Assembly (NCBI GenBank): GCA_910577825.1
Contig: CAJTOK010000025.1
Span: 1 to 29,744, forward strand
Source: an uncultured Lachnospiraceae bacterium
Lineage (GTDB): Bacteria > Bacillota > Clostridia > Lachnospirales > Lachnospiraceae
Length of the DNA: 29,744 nucleotides
Direction of reading: 5' to 3'
Part shown: positions 8,336 to 16,035 of the stretch, piece after piece
How the letters are laid out: each line of letters opens with the position of its first letter
Position numbering within the stretch: the first letter of the stretch is position 1
Position numbers and translations under genes: made by a program
The notes under the pieces: model-generated
The model's database searches: none
What the model was told of the DNA's origin: nothing
What the model saw: only the letters and a program-made list of their open reading frames with translations

Positions 8336-8917
8336 TTATGCTACATCAATGCCATAATGCCCGCAAAGTGCTGCAAGGCCGCCCTGGAACCCGCTTCCAA
8401 TAGCATTGAATTTCCATTCACCATTATTTCTATATAATTCCCCAACAACTACCGCTGTTTCAATAGAGAAATCTTCACCTAAATCATACCTTATAAGTTC
8501 TGCCCCTGTGGTTTCATCTACAAGCCTTATATATGCGTTTGAAACCTGCCCGAAATTCTGCCTTCTCTTGTCTGCATCATAGATGGTTACTGTAATTGCA
8601 ATTTTTTCAATATTAGAAGGAATCTTTGAAAGGTCAATCTCTATCTGCTCATCATCCCCTTCACCTTCACCAGTACGGTTATCTCCCATATGGGTTATAC
8701 CCCCGCTGTCATGTACAAGGTTTCCATAAAAAATAAATTCCTTCTCTGTAGGACACCTGCCATTGCTTCCAACCATAAATACTGAAGCATCAAGGTCAAA
8801 GTCTGCGCCAGAATCAAATACATTAACATCCCAGCCAAGACCTGCCATAATATTTGTAAGGCTTGGGTTTCCTTTTGTTAAATCTACTCTCTGCCCTTTT
8901 GACAAATTAATTGACAT
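8336..8917 (-). CDS. terD: TerD-family calcium-binding stress protein, first copy
   Basis: 193 residues from ATG 8917. AGGAGGG (8932-8926) lies nine bases upstream; the in-frame GTG at 8926 overlaps this site and cannot be the start. TerD hallmarks are all present: INLSKGQRVDLTKGNPSL, GLGWDVNVFDSG, DFDLDASVF, GDNRTGEGEGDDEQI, RRQNFGQVSNAYIR, RYDLGEDFSIETA, and AIGSGFQGGLAALCGHYG. It is the first of three terD genes and follows telA by 42 bases. Three terD paralogues next to telA and yceG match the yceCDE-yceG-yceH type of arrangement in Bacillus, here without a terC gene. Confidence 0.96.
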   Translation of the reverse strand: MSINLSKGQRVDLTKGNPSLTNIMAGLGWDVNVFDSGADFDLDASVFMVGSNGRCPTEKEFIFYGNLVHDSGGITHMGDNRTGEGEGDDEQIEIDLSKIPSNIEKIAITVTIYDADKRRQNFGQVSNAYIRLVDETTGAELIRYDLGEDFSIETAVVVGELYRNNGEWKFNAIGSGFQGGLAALCGHYGIDVA

Positions 8918-8959
8918 AAATAACACCCTCCTTATTATTAATAAATATATTTCTTTTTA

Positions 8960-10117
8960 TTATTTATCCTTTGCAGGCGGCATATGGTATCTTTTGTTAA
9001 AATCCTGCTTAATTGCTTCAAGGCGTGCCTTGTCCTCAATCCTCTTCTTTCTTGTTTCTTCCTGTATATTCATTGTTTCATCAATGCCGCTTACAATAGT
9101 CCTCCATGTAGTTTCAAGGGTTTCAATCTGTATTGAGCTTCCAGAAGCAAGTTTTGATGTTACTTTAGATATCTCAACTGTGTTCTGGGCATTCTTAATT
9201 AACATTTCATTAGTCTTTTTATCAAGTGCTGACATTGCTTCAGCCTGCACTTTCTGCCTTTTAAGCATAATTGCCTGTGCCAGTGCCTGTTTAAATACAG
9301 GAAGTGTAACAATAAATGCAGAATTTATCTTTCTTACAAGGTTAAAGTTAGTAAACTCCATCATCTTAATCATAGGCACAGACTGCATTGCAACACTTTC
9401 TGCTGTGCGCAAATCCTGTGTGCGCTGCTCCATCATCATTAAGGCCTGGTTAAGGCTTGTAATTTCAAACTGTATGGAATTATCACCTGTTTTCTCCATA
9501 TCCGCCTGTCTTTGTGCAATATAATTTTCAATTTCCTTACATGCCTGTTCCCCTGCAAGGATATACTTAACTAATTCATGGTAAAAATTGACATTGGCAT
9601 CAAACATCTGGTTTAACTTCCTGCTTGACTGCCTTATCTCTTCCTCATACTGCTTTAACTGGACATAAATCTTGTCTACTTCCTCGCCCATTGTGTGGTA
9701 TTTGGCAAGTATTTTATCCAGCTGCTTCTTTACCCCGCCAAAAATCTTGTTAAAAAAGCCTGGTTCTTCCTTAATCTCTTCTATATCAAACTTATCCATA
9801 ATTTTGGCAAGTGCATTCATAAGTTCACTTGTATCATCTAACTGTGACATATTCATGCCATTTAATACAACATCTGAAGCCTTTGAAATTTCTTCTGCTA
9901 CATCAGCACCAAATGAAACAATGGTATCAAGGTTATATACCTCTATTGTACTTACAATCTGGTCAACTTCTTCTGAATTAACAAGTTCAGCATTCATTTT
10001 CTCCCTGTCAGCAACAATATCATAATTCTCTACTACTTCTATCTCATTTTTAACTCCAGGAAGGCTTTCTGCTGTACCTGCAGCCATTGTCTGTGCTTTG
10101 CTAAAATCTAACCCCAT
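8960..10117 (-). CDS. telA: TelA/YceH-family toxic-anion resistance protein
   Basis: 385 residues, soluble and largely alpha-helical with long heptad-like stretches, matching the TelA (KlaA) family in length and pattern. Recognisable segments include VVLNGMNMSQLDDTSELMNALAKIM-type N-terminal helices, FFNKIFGGVKK, SVPMIKMMEFTNFNLVRKINSAF, and the lysine-rich tail. TelA proteins accompany TerD in tellurite and envelope stress systems; the biochemical activity is unknown, although a scaffold next to the membrane is often suggested. GAGAGGTGG sits ahead of ATG 10117, and the gene starts three bases after the yceG-like stop codon, so the two are almost certainly co-translated. Confidence 0.9.
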   Translation of the reverse strand: MGLDFSKAQTMAAGTAESLPGVKNEIEVVENYDIVADREKMNAELVNSEEVDQIVSTIEVYNLDTIVSFGADVAEEISKASDVVLNGMNMSQLDDTSELMNALAKIMDKFDIEEIKEEPGFFNKIFGGVKKQLDKILAKYHTMGEEVDKIYVQLKQYEEEIRQSSRKLNQMFDANVNFYHELVKYILAGEQACKEIENYIAQRQADMEKTGDNSIQFEITSLNQALMMMEQRTQDLRTAESVAMQSVPMIKMMEFTNFNLVRKINSAFIVTLPVFKQALAQAIMLKRQKVQAEAMSALDKKTNEMLIKNAQNTVEISKVTSKLASGSSIQIETLETTWRTIVSGIDETMNIQEETRKKRIEDKARLEAIKQDFNKRYHMPPAKDK

Positions 10118-10120
10118 TAT

Positions 10121-12391
10121 TTAACCACCTCTCTTAAAAATTTTATCACGCCAGCTTGTACGTCCTGGTGACAGCTTTCCAAAATCCGGAACTTGTAAAT
10201 CATATAAATATTCACCTGCCTGGTGTTCTTCAATTATATTTTTATTAAAATACTTTTCTATGCTCTGGTATCCTGTCGGGACAAAAAAAACTATATCAAA
10301 CCCTATAAGGTTAAGGAATGTAATTATTATTGTGTCCTCAAGTGATATTATGCTTTCTGATGTATTAATATAAATTAACTTCGGGTTTTTCTTTGTAAAA
10401 TCAAACTTCTGTACAAGCCTTAATATATCTTTTGGCAAATCCAGCACTATAGAAATAACTGTATACTCTGTCCCATTTTCAGATATGCCTTTTACAAGCT
10501 TCTGGTCTATCATTAACTGTAACTTTTCAAGTATCAAATCCTGTGTTTCTTCCCTTAAAATCCCATATTTATAACTGGAATGGCTTTTAATTTTTGTTAC
10601 GGAAAGCTTCCCGTTTTTTAAAAAACCTGTTGCAAAAGCCTTTATTCCGCTGTTATATGGTGCTTTGGTATAAGGTGCACTTCTTATAAGAATTGTATCC
10701 TCTGTAATTAATTCTTTAACAGACTGCCAGTATCTTTGTACTGCCCCGTCTTTTACCCCGGAAACCTTTGCAAAAATAACAGGTATATTGACAATTCCGC
10801 CATCTGTACTAAAACCAGGCCTGTACTTTAGTTCCTCATTCCAGAGAATTTTTATTTCTTCATACATTGTCTGTAAAGTTATTACATTCGCCCTGCTATA
10901 CTGTTTATTTCTGTACATTCCGGAATCCTGGTACATAATAGTATCTAATTCCCTCTCTGCATGGAATGCAGCTGTACCTATTACTGCCTGTGAATCATTT
11001 TCAGGATACTGGCTAATTTCAAGTGAATCTGTATAATTTATCTCATATAACAGCTTGTCATCAAGACAGCATCTGTCATCCGGGCCTGGGCAAAGGATTA
11101 ATACATCAACGGGAAGCCTTGCCAGGAATCTTATAAACATTGCTTCATTCCTGTTTTTACATCCGCCAAGGTAAATAAAACATGCAGTTTCTGGCGGCTT
11201 CCAGTTTGAAAATAAAAGCGGCTGGTATCTTTTAAGCCAGCAAAGCAGGTATACTGCTTTATTTGTAAGCTTATTAAGGTTTCCTTTGTCTGTTTCTGCT
11301 TCCATAAGCATTACATCAACAAATGCTTTATTCATTACAGACTGTAATGCAGGGTTGGCAGTATATTTTATATTTGAAGCAAGGCCTGCTGCCATCTGCT
11401 CCTGTTTTGTATAATTACTGCGCTTTATACCTGCTATTTCATCTGGGGAAGGTCTTGGGATTTCTTTATTGATAACCACTACATGCCTTTTCTGGTTCTT
11501 TAATCCAAGATGGAATTTATATAATTCATTAGAATAATTAAACTTGTCTTCCACCCCGTTTATCCTGTAATAACAGTTATAAAATACGCCTGCATCATTT
11601 CCCCTTGCAGAAGTGTTTTTACTGATATCTTCTAATCCTTTTCCTTTTATCCAGGCATTTGTACAGTTCACCAGTACAGGGCTGCTTCCATACAGCCTTT
11701 CAATATCCATTTCTTCCTGGATAATTTCCCTGATTTTTTTAATGCTGAAATCTTCTGGAAACGCTTTAAGCCCGCCTGTATCCAGTGCATAAGACAAAGC
11801 TGACGGCGCGTCAAGCTTAAGATACCCCGCATCCCCATGGTACTGTAGCAAAACTACGTCACAGCCTGAATTAGAAAGGACTGATAACAGCATAAGTTCA
11901 TACTGGCTTATATCCCCTTCATACAATATCTTTGGGATATTATTTTGTCCAAGCCTGTTTACCACCCTTTCAAACTTGTAATACAGCCAGCACATAAACT
12001 TTATATATGAATTTTTCAGCATATTCTCTGTTTTACCTGATTTCCTTAGAAAATCCAGGAAATCATACATAGCAGCAGATACACTGGCAAGCTGCCCGTT
12101 GTCCATACGTGGCAGCCACCTTTTAAGGCTGTATGCAATAAATCCCGGGCTCATCTGAAAATCCATTCCCATAATCTCTTTATAATAAGAAAGATTCTTT
12201 TCATCCGGGTTCGGTATTTTGCCTTCTATTATTACACCATTCTGCCTGGCAGCATTATAATACTTTTTAATAAACTGCCCTACTTCTTCAGAATACCCAT
12301 TAATACGGTAAAAATATACACCCTTATCCTGCCTTTCATCTAATCTGGCAAAATAATCATTAAGGTTTTTAATTCTTTTATGTTCCAGCAC
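10121..12391 (-). CDS. YceG-like Ter-operon protein, three repeated modules
   Basis: A 756-residue cytoplasmic protein without membrane helices, first gene of the Ter operon. It resembles the Bacillus YceG family, found beside TerD and TelA and considered part of a Ter-linked biosynthetic module of unknown chemistry. A ~44-residue module occurs three times, at residues ~153-196, ~402-445 and ~669-712. Each has a hydrophobic strand ending in Y, a loop, a helix, then a strand of the form D-V/I-V/L-x-L/F and a short loop (GCDVVLLQYHGD; PVDVLILCPGPDD; GFDIVFFVPTG). This suggests repeated Rossmann-like units. It is longer than the ~540 residues I recall for Bacillus YceG. The start is GTG 12391, six bases after AAGGTGG. 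Family placement is by context and motif, so moderately secure. Confidence 0.75.
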   Translation of the reverse strand: MLEHKRIKNLNDYFARLDERQDKGVYFYRINGYSEEVGQFIKKYYNAARQNGVIIEGKIPNPDEKNLSYYKEIMGMDFQMSPGFIAYSLKRWLPRMDNGQLASVSAAMYDFLDFLRKSGKTENMLKNSYIKFMCWLYYKFERVVNRLGQNNIPKILYEGDISQYELMLLSVLSNSGCDVVLLQYHGDAGYLKLDAPSALSYALDTGGLKAFPEDFSIKKIREIIQEEMDIERLYGSSPVLVNCTNAWIKGKGLEDISKNTSARGNDAGVFYNCYYRINGVEDKFNYSNELYKFHLGLKNQKRHVVVINKEIPRPSPDEIAGIKRSNYTKQEQMAAGLASNIKYTANPALQSVMNKAFVDVMLMEAETDKGNLNKLTNKAVYLLCWLKRYQPLLFSNWKPPETACFIYLGGCKNRNEAMFIRFLARLPVDVLILCPGPDDRCCLDDKLLYEINYTDSLEISQYPENDSQAVIGTAAFHAERELDTIMYQDSGMYRNKQYSRANVITLQTMYEEIKILWNEELKYRPGFSTDGGIVNIPVIFAKVSGVKDGAVQRYWQSVKELITEDTILIRSAPYTKAPYNSGIKAFATGFLKNGKLSVTKIKSHSSYKYGILREETQDLILEKLQLMIDQKLVKGISENGTEYTVISIVLDLPKDILRLVQKFDFTKKNPKLIYINTSESIISLEDTIIITFLNLIGFDIVFFVPTGYQSIEKYFNKNIIEEHQAGEYLYDLQVPDFGKLSPGRTSWRDKIFKRGG

Positions 12392-12458
12392 CGGGTTCCA
12401 CCTTCAATATTTATAAACTATTTGTAAAACTTTTTATGTCTGTTAAACCTTGGAAACT

Positions 12459-12487
12459 ATTGTAACATATAGTCATATTTTTGACAA
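12459..12487 (-). promoter_or_regulatory. Promoter of the yceG-telA-terD operon
   Basis: On the minus strand TTGTCA (12487-12482) is followed after 17 bases by TACAAT (12464-12459). The -10 is extended by TGT directly upstream, giving TGTTACAAT. Transcription should begin near 12452, about 60 bases before GTG 12391. Confidence 0.75.
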
Positions 12488-12534
12488 GTTTTTTACTGGT
12501 TTTTAATTAATATCTATCTTTTCTATTTATGGCA

Positions 12535-12543
12535 TGTTATAAT
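12535..12543 (+). promoter_or_regulatory. Candidate promoter of the citrate-lyase-like gene
   Basis: TGTTATAAT is a perfect extended -10 element, but no good -35 lies 16-18 bases upstream. It would give a leader of about 110 bases. TATTGCATACAATA (12573-12586), an inverted repeat, and GTTTTGTAAAAC (12593-12604) fall in that leader. A second TATAAT at 12631-12636 is too close to the ribosome binding site to be preferred. Confidence 0.5.
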
Positions 12544-12660
12544 TGAACTGCATTTATCTGGTCATTTATAGTATTGCATACAATAATAATGCGTTTTGTA
12601 AAACAGATATATGTATATTACATTTAAAAATATAATATATATTTACGGAGGGATTGCAAT

Positions 12661-13626
12661 TTGAAAGATAATGTTATATATTACAGTGTTGGTGCACTTT
12701 TATACTGTCCTGCTAATAAAAGCACTATTGCCAGCGCAGTTATAAATGGAAAATTTGGCAATATGTATTCACTTGCATTATGCCTGGAAGATACTATTAA
12801 TGATAATTTTGTAATGGAAGCTGAACATATTTTAACCGGTTCAGTTATGCAGATATACAGGGAATACCAGCAAAAGTCTTTTTACCTTCCTAAAATATTT
12901 ATAAGGGTACGTAACCCGGAACAGGTTATCCGTTTAACAAAATCTTTTGGAGATGCCATTAAATTAATAACAGGTTTTATAATACCTAAATTTAACCCTT
13001 TAAATGCACGCCAGTATATTAATGCAGTTATTAAGGCAAATGAAATATCTGCCCAAAAAAAATATATAATGCCAATTTATGAACATTCCTCAATTATTAA
13101 TTTAAAAAACCGTGCAGAAATTCTTTACAGCCTTAAAGACACCCTTTCAAATATTGAAGAACTGGTATTAAATATACGTGTAGGCGGCAATGACCTTTGC
13201 CATATGTTTGGCTTCAGAAGACATGCAGATGAATCAATCCACAGCATTAAACCAATAGCAGATATTTTTTCAGATATAATAACGGTTTATGGCACAGACT
13301 ACGTTATCTCTGGTCCAGTATGGGAATATTATAATGGCAATAACTGGAAAAATGGGTTAACCAGTGAAATTAAAGAGGACAAATTATGTGGTTTTATTGG
13401 AAAAACTGTTATCCATCCATGCCAGGTTCCTGTACTCAACCAGTTATACCAGGTAACAGAACCTGATTTTTCTGATGCAGTGGATATACTAAACTGGAAC
13501 CAGTCATCAAGCCAGTATGTTTCCGGCAACATTGCCAGGGAACGCATGAATGAATATAAAACCCATTATAACTGGGCAAAGCAGACTTTGTTCCTTGCTG
13601 AAGTTTTTGGGGTAAAAAATAACTGA
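12661..13626 (+). CDS. HpcH/HpaI-like C-C bond lyase (Ter-linked TIM barrel)
   Basis: 321 residues of a citrate-lyase-beta/HpcH-type TIM barrel, in the variant linked to Ter modules. Seen: CLEDT (41-45), an arginine-bearing strand KIFIRVRN (78-85), FIIPKF (106-111), YEH (140-142), RVGGNDL (173-179), ISGPVWEYY (216-224), and FIGKTVIHPCQ (245-255), which in this superfamily closes the active site over a CoA-ester or keto-acid. It probably cleaves or forms a carbon-carbon bond with a divalent metal; the substrate is unknown. The start is TTG 12661, after GGAGGG. It is divergent from the yceG operon and converges with the StiP gene, four bases apart, so it is a single-gene unit inside the island. 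Confidence 0.88.
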   Translation: MKDNVIYYSVGALLYCPANKSTIASAVINGKFGNMYSLALCLEDTINDNFVMEAEHILTGSVMQIYREYQQKSFYLPKIFIRVRNPEQVIRLTKSFGDAIKLITGFIIPKFNPLNARQYINAVIKANEISAQKKYIMPIYEHSSIINLKNRAEILYSLKDTLSNIEELVLNIRVGGNDLCHMFGFRRHADESIHSIKPIADIFSDIITVYGTDYVISGPVWEYYNGNNWKNGLTSEIKEDKLCGFIGKTVIHPCQVPVLNQLYQVTEPDFSDAVDILNWNQSSSQYVSGNIARERMNEYKTHYNWAKQTLFLAEVFGVKNN

Positions 13627-13630
13627 TTCT

Positions 13631-14683
13631 TTATGTACCAGCTATTTTTTTAATAATCCCACAGCACTTATAATGTCTGAGGGGATAATACATTACCGGG
13701 ACATTTTTCTCTTCTGCAAGCCTTACCAGATGGCATAGCTCCGGGCTATCTTTGTGCTTTTCATCTGCCAGCACCTTCCATGGTATCCTGCGCAGCAATA
13801 CCCTTGTTGCCTCACCTATTCCCGGTTTAATAAGATTTATATCATCAATGCCAAAATATGCGGCAATTTCTTTTACTTCATCAATTCCTTTTCCCTGTAC
13901 TGCATTTTCATTGATATCTGGCAGTCTTGTGCCAAACTTTTCCTCTATTGTATTAATAAAACTATAAGACAAGTCTGAACCTTCCAGCTCCCCATAATAA
14001 ACTGCACCATGGAACTCATCTGGCCCGGTAATGCCACTCCGGAGGAATGTCCTGCTTACCAGCCCTGATACTGTGCAGTTAAGGCATGAGCTTGGAACAA
14101 GTATATCTTCATGTGTGCCACACAGGTTTGTAATATTGGCAGGGTCTGCAATAACGGCAATTTCAGGGGAAACGCCTTTATAGTCTTTAACATCCTTTTT
14201 TAATTCATTAAAGATAGCCCCTTTTCCTGTCCATCCATCTACAAAAAGCAGCTGCCCCGGGTTATACCTTTTTAACAGGTATTTCATGGCATTGCCGTCA
14301 ATTCCCCGCCCTCTTATTATAGAAATGGAATAATGAGGGACATCCAGTTTATATTCCCTCTTTATATAATGTTTAAGCAATATGCCAACAGGTATGCCTG
14401 CCCTTGCCAGAGAAACCAGTACAATGTCCCTGCCCCTTTTCTCTATAATTTTGCCGGCAAGCTTTACAACTGCTGACGCCATTATTCCTGCATATTGTTT
14501 TAATGAATTATTATATACCTGCATATACTTTTCTGTTGGTACATATTCAACTGGCAGCATTTCACTATAATGCCTGCCCGACTGTATAAGCTTCTCCCTC
14601 TCTTCTGCTGGCTGTGGCTTAACCAGCCCTGTAATATCTTTTAAAAGCAATACCACATCTTCCTCTTTATACGAACTTCTCAA
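13631..14683 (-). CDS. StiP-family protein (PRTase-like fold) with C-terminal PELOTA domain
   Basis: About 350 residues. The N-terminal ~245 residues match the StiP family, first described as a phosphoribosyltransferase-like domain and later called a cysteine protease: LVSLARAGIPVGILL (~89-103), IIRGRGID, FVDGWTGKGAI (147-157), and a Cys-rich SSCLNCTVSG. The last ~95 residues (LIKPGIGEATRVLLRRIPWKV, then RHYKCCGIIKK) fit the PELOTA-type RNA-binding domain often fused to it. The start is taken as TTG 14683: AGGTGG lies eight bases upstream, and TTG overlaps the previous gene's TGA in a TTGA arrangement, implying coupled translation. GTG 14695 is an alternative. Which catalytic activity applies cannot be decided from sequence. 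Confidence 0.85.
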   Translation of the reverse strand: MRSSYKEEDVVLLLKDITGLVKPQPAEEREKLIQSGRHYSEMLPVEYVPTEKYMQVYNNSLKQYAGIMASAVVKLAGKIIEKRGRDIVLVSLARAGIPVGILLKHYIKREYKLDVPHYSISIIRGRGIDGNAMKYLLKRYNPGQLLFVDGWTGKGAIFNELKKDVKDYKGVSPEIAVIADPANITNLCGTHEDILVPSSCLNCTVSGLVSRTFLRSGITGPDEFHGAVYYGELEGSDLSYSFINTIEEKFGTRLPDINENAVQGKGIDEVKEIAAYFGIDDINLIKPGIGEATRVLLRRIPWKVLADEKHKDSPELCHLVRLAEEKNVPVMYYPLRHYKCCGIIKKIAGT

Positions 14684-15789
14684 ACACAACACCACCTGGC
14701 CAGTAATATATTTTTATTTTTGCGCTTTAGTGCATTAACAAGTGAATTAACACCTTCATCTTCACCAGAATGTGAATCTGTAATAATAATTACTTCATCA
14801 TAAGCATCTATATTGTATATATATGCCACCCTGTTTTTATCATACAGGCTTCTTAATTCATATCTTGAATGTAATGGATAATCCTTTTCCATGCTGGCAG
14901 CAACCGGGCTTCTTGTTGCTGAATGTGTCATAACGCTGTTTCCCATCCCTTCCAGCTTACTGCCAATATACAAAGCAGGATACATAAACTCTTCCGTCCC
15001 TGCCACTAAAATGCTTTTATTCCTCTTCTCCCCGGTATAAGAATAAATTTCCTGCCAGAGTTTTTCACATGCCCTTTTATATTCTGGTGCTTTAATAAGC
15101 CTTCTCGTATCCATCCAGCCAGAAGCATTAAATGTATTATATCTGCCAGCATTTGCAGTACAACATGGAATATATTCCCCATTCCCTGCAAAAAGCCCTG
15201 CCCTTTTTGCATATGTACTATTATCTGTCTTTAAAATATAATGAAGATTAATTCCATTTCTGTTATATATATCCTGGTATTTTTCTTCCATTCCATTAAC
15301 AAGGGAAGCAACAGCAAATTTAAGCCTGCCAGGATATTCTTTATTAAGGATTTTAATAATATTTAAAATAGTATTTCCTGTCGTAAGTTCATCTTCTATA
15401 AAAATTATCCTGTCTATGCCCTTATCTTCCACAGCAATATCAATATCATCTTTTACAAGCCTTTGTTCCGTTGCATGGCTGTGCTCCTCAGAAAAAAATA
15501 AATATTTTACACCAGGTATATCCTCCCGTGTCGTCTGTATATAAAGCGCCTCTAAATCTATTGCTGCCTGTATGCCTATTGCTGTAGCCGTTTCTGCAAA
15601 TCCAATAATAAGCAGCTTTTCACCTTTGTAATTATTCTTAAAAGTACCTGTTAAAGCCTTAAAAAGATTTAGTGCCTTACATGGCGGCACTGGTACATGT
15701 TTGCCCTGTAGCGGGTTTACAATAAGATAATTCCTTTTTGTATTATTTTCCCTTAATGCTACCCTTATTAAATCTTTTTCTGTATACAT
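14680..15789 (-). CDS. Phosphoribosyltransferase with C-terminal TRSP domain (Ter module)
   Basis: 369 residues in two parts. The PRTase_2-type domain shows GFAETATAIG (63-72), EEHSHATEQ (101-109) and the PRPP-binding loop IEDELTTGNT (131-140). The C-terminal TRSP domain carries the name-giving TRSP tetrapeptide at 292-295 within HSATRSPVAAS, after a SGWMDTRR segment (223-230) and before VIIITDSHSGED. Proteins of this architecture accompany StiP-PELOTA and the C-C lyase in Ter-linked clusters, where synthesis of a nucleotide-like product has been proposed. GGAGAT precedes ATG 15789. The gene overlaps the StiP gene by four bases, forming a two-gene operon with its own promoter. Confidence 0.9.
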   Translation of the reverse strand: MYTEKDLIRVALRENNTKRNYLIVNPLQGKHVPVPPCKALNLFKALTGTFKNNYKGEKLLIIGFAETATAIGIQAAIDLEALYIQTTREDIPGVKYLFFSEEHSHATEQRLVKDDIDIAVEDKGIDRIIFIEDELTTGNTILNIIKILNKEYPGRLKFAVASLVNGMEEKYQDIYNRNGINLHYILKTDNSTYAKRAGLFAGNGEYIPCCTANAGRYNTFNASGWMDTRRLIKAPEYKRACEKLWQEIYSYTGEKRNKSILVAGTEEFMYPALYIGSKLEGMGNSVMTHSATRSPVAASMEKDYPLHSRYELRSLYDKNRVAYIYNIDAYDEVIIITDSHSGEDEGVNSLVNALKRKNKNILLARWCCV

Positions 15790-15861
15790 TATATAATCTC
15801 CATACTATATCTATCCATTGAATAGACTAATCCCAAAAATGCTATAATTCCTGTATTTGCA

Positions 15862-15890
15862 ATTATAACAAAAAAATATAGTGTTTTCAA
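15862..15890 (-). promoter_or_regulatory. Promoter of the PRTase-StiP operon
   Basis: On the minus strand TTGAAA (15890-15885) and TATAAT (15867-15862) are 17 bases apart, and the -10 is extended (TGTTATAAT). The leader would be about 65 bases. Confidence 0.75.
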
Positions 15891-15935
15891 TAAACACAGG
15901 ATAACTAAAAATTATCTTATACTTATAATAACCAG

Positions 15936-15964
15936 TTGTAAATTATTGCCTGGTATTATATTAT
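15936..15964 (+). promoter_or_regulatory. Promoter of the beta-phosphoglucomutase-like HAD gene
   Basis: TTGTAA (15936-15941) and TATTAT (15959-15964) are 17 bases apart, giving a leader of about 65 bases before ATG 16036. The rest of the 246-base divergent gap holds only the opposite promoter and the palindrome at 16009. Confidence 0.55.
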
Positions 15965-16008
15965 AAAAAGCACAGATACTTTACACCTGTATTTTTATAA
16001 TTATTTTG

Positions 16009-16023
16009 GCCATTTAAAATGGC
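16009..16023. promoter_or_regulatory. Palindrome directly before a ribosome binding site
   Basis: GCCATTT and AAATGGC form a perfect 15-base palindrome around one central A, ending two bases before the GGGGAGG ribosome binding site of the HAD gene. It could be an operator. As an RNA hairpin it would have almost no loop, so a DNA-binding role is likelier. Confidence 0.4.
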
Positions 16024-16035
16024 AGGGGAGGCAAT

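Noticed and set aside
12661..15789. The C-C lyase and the PRTase/StiP genes as one operon
   Set aside because: They lie on opposite strands and converge with a four-base gap, so they cannot share a transcript.
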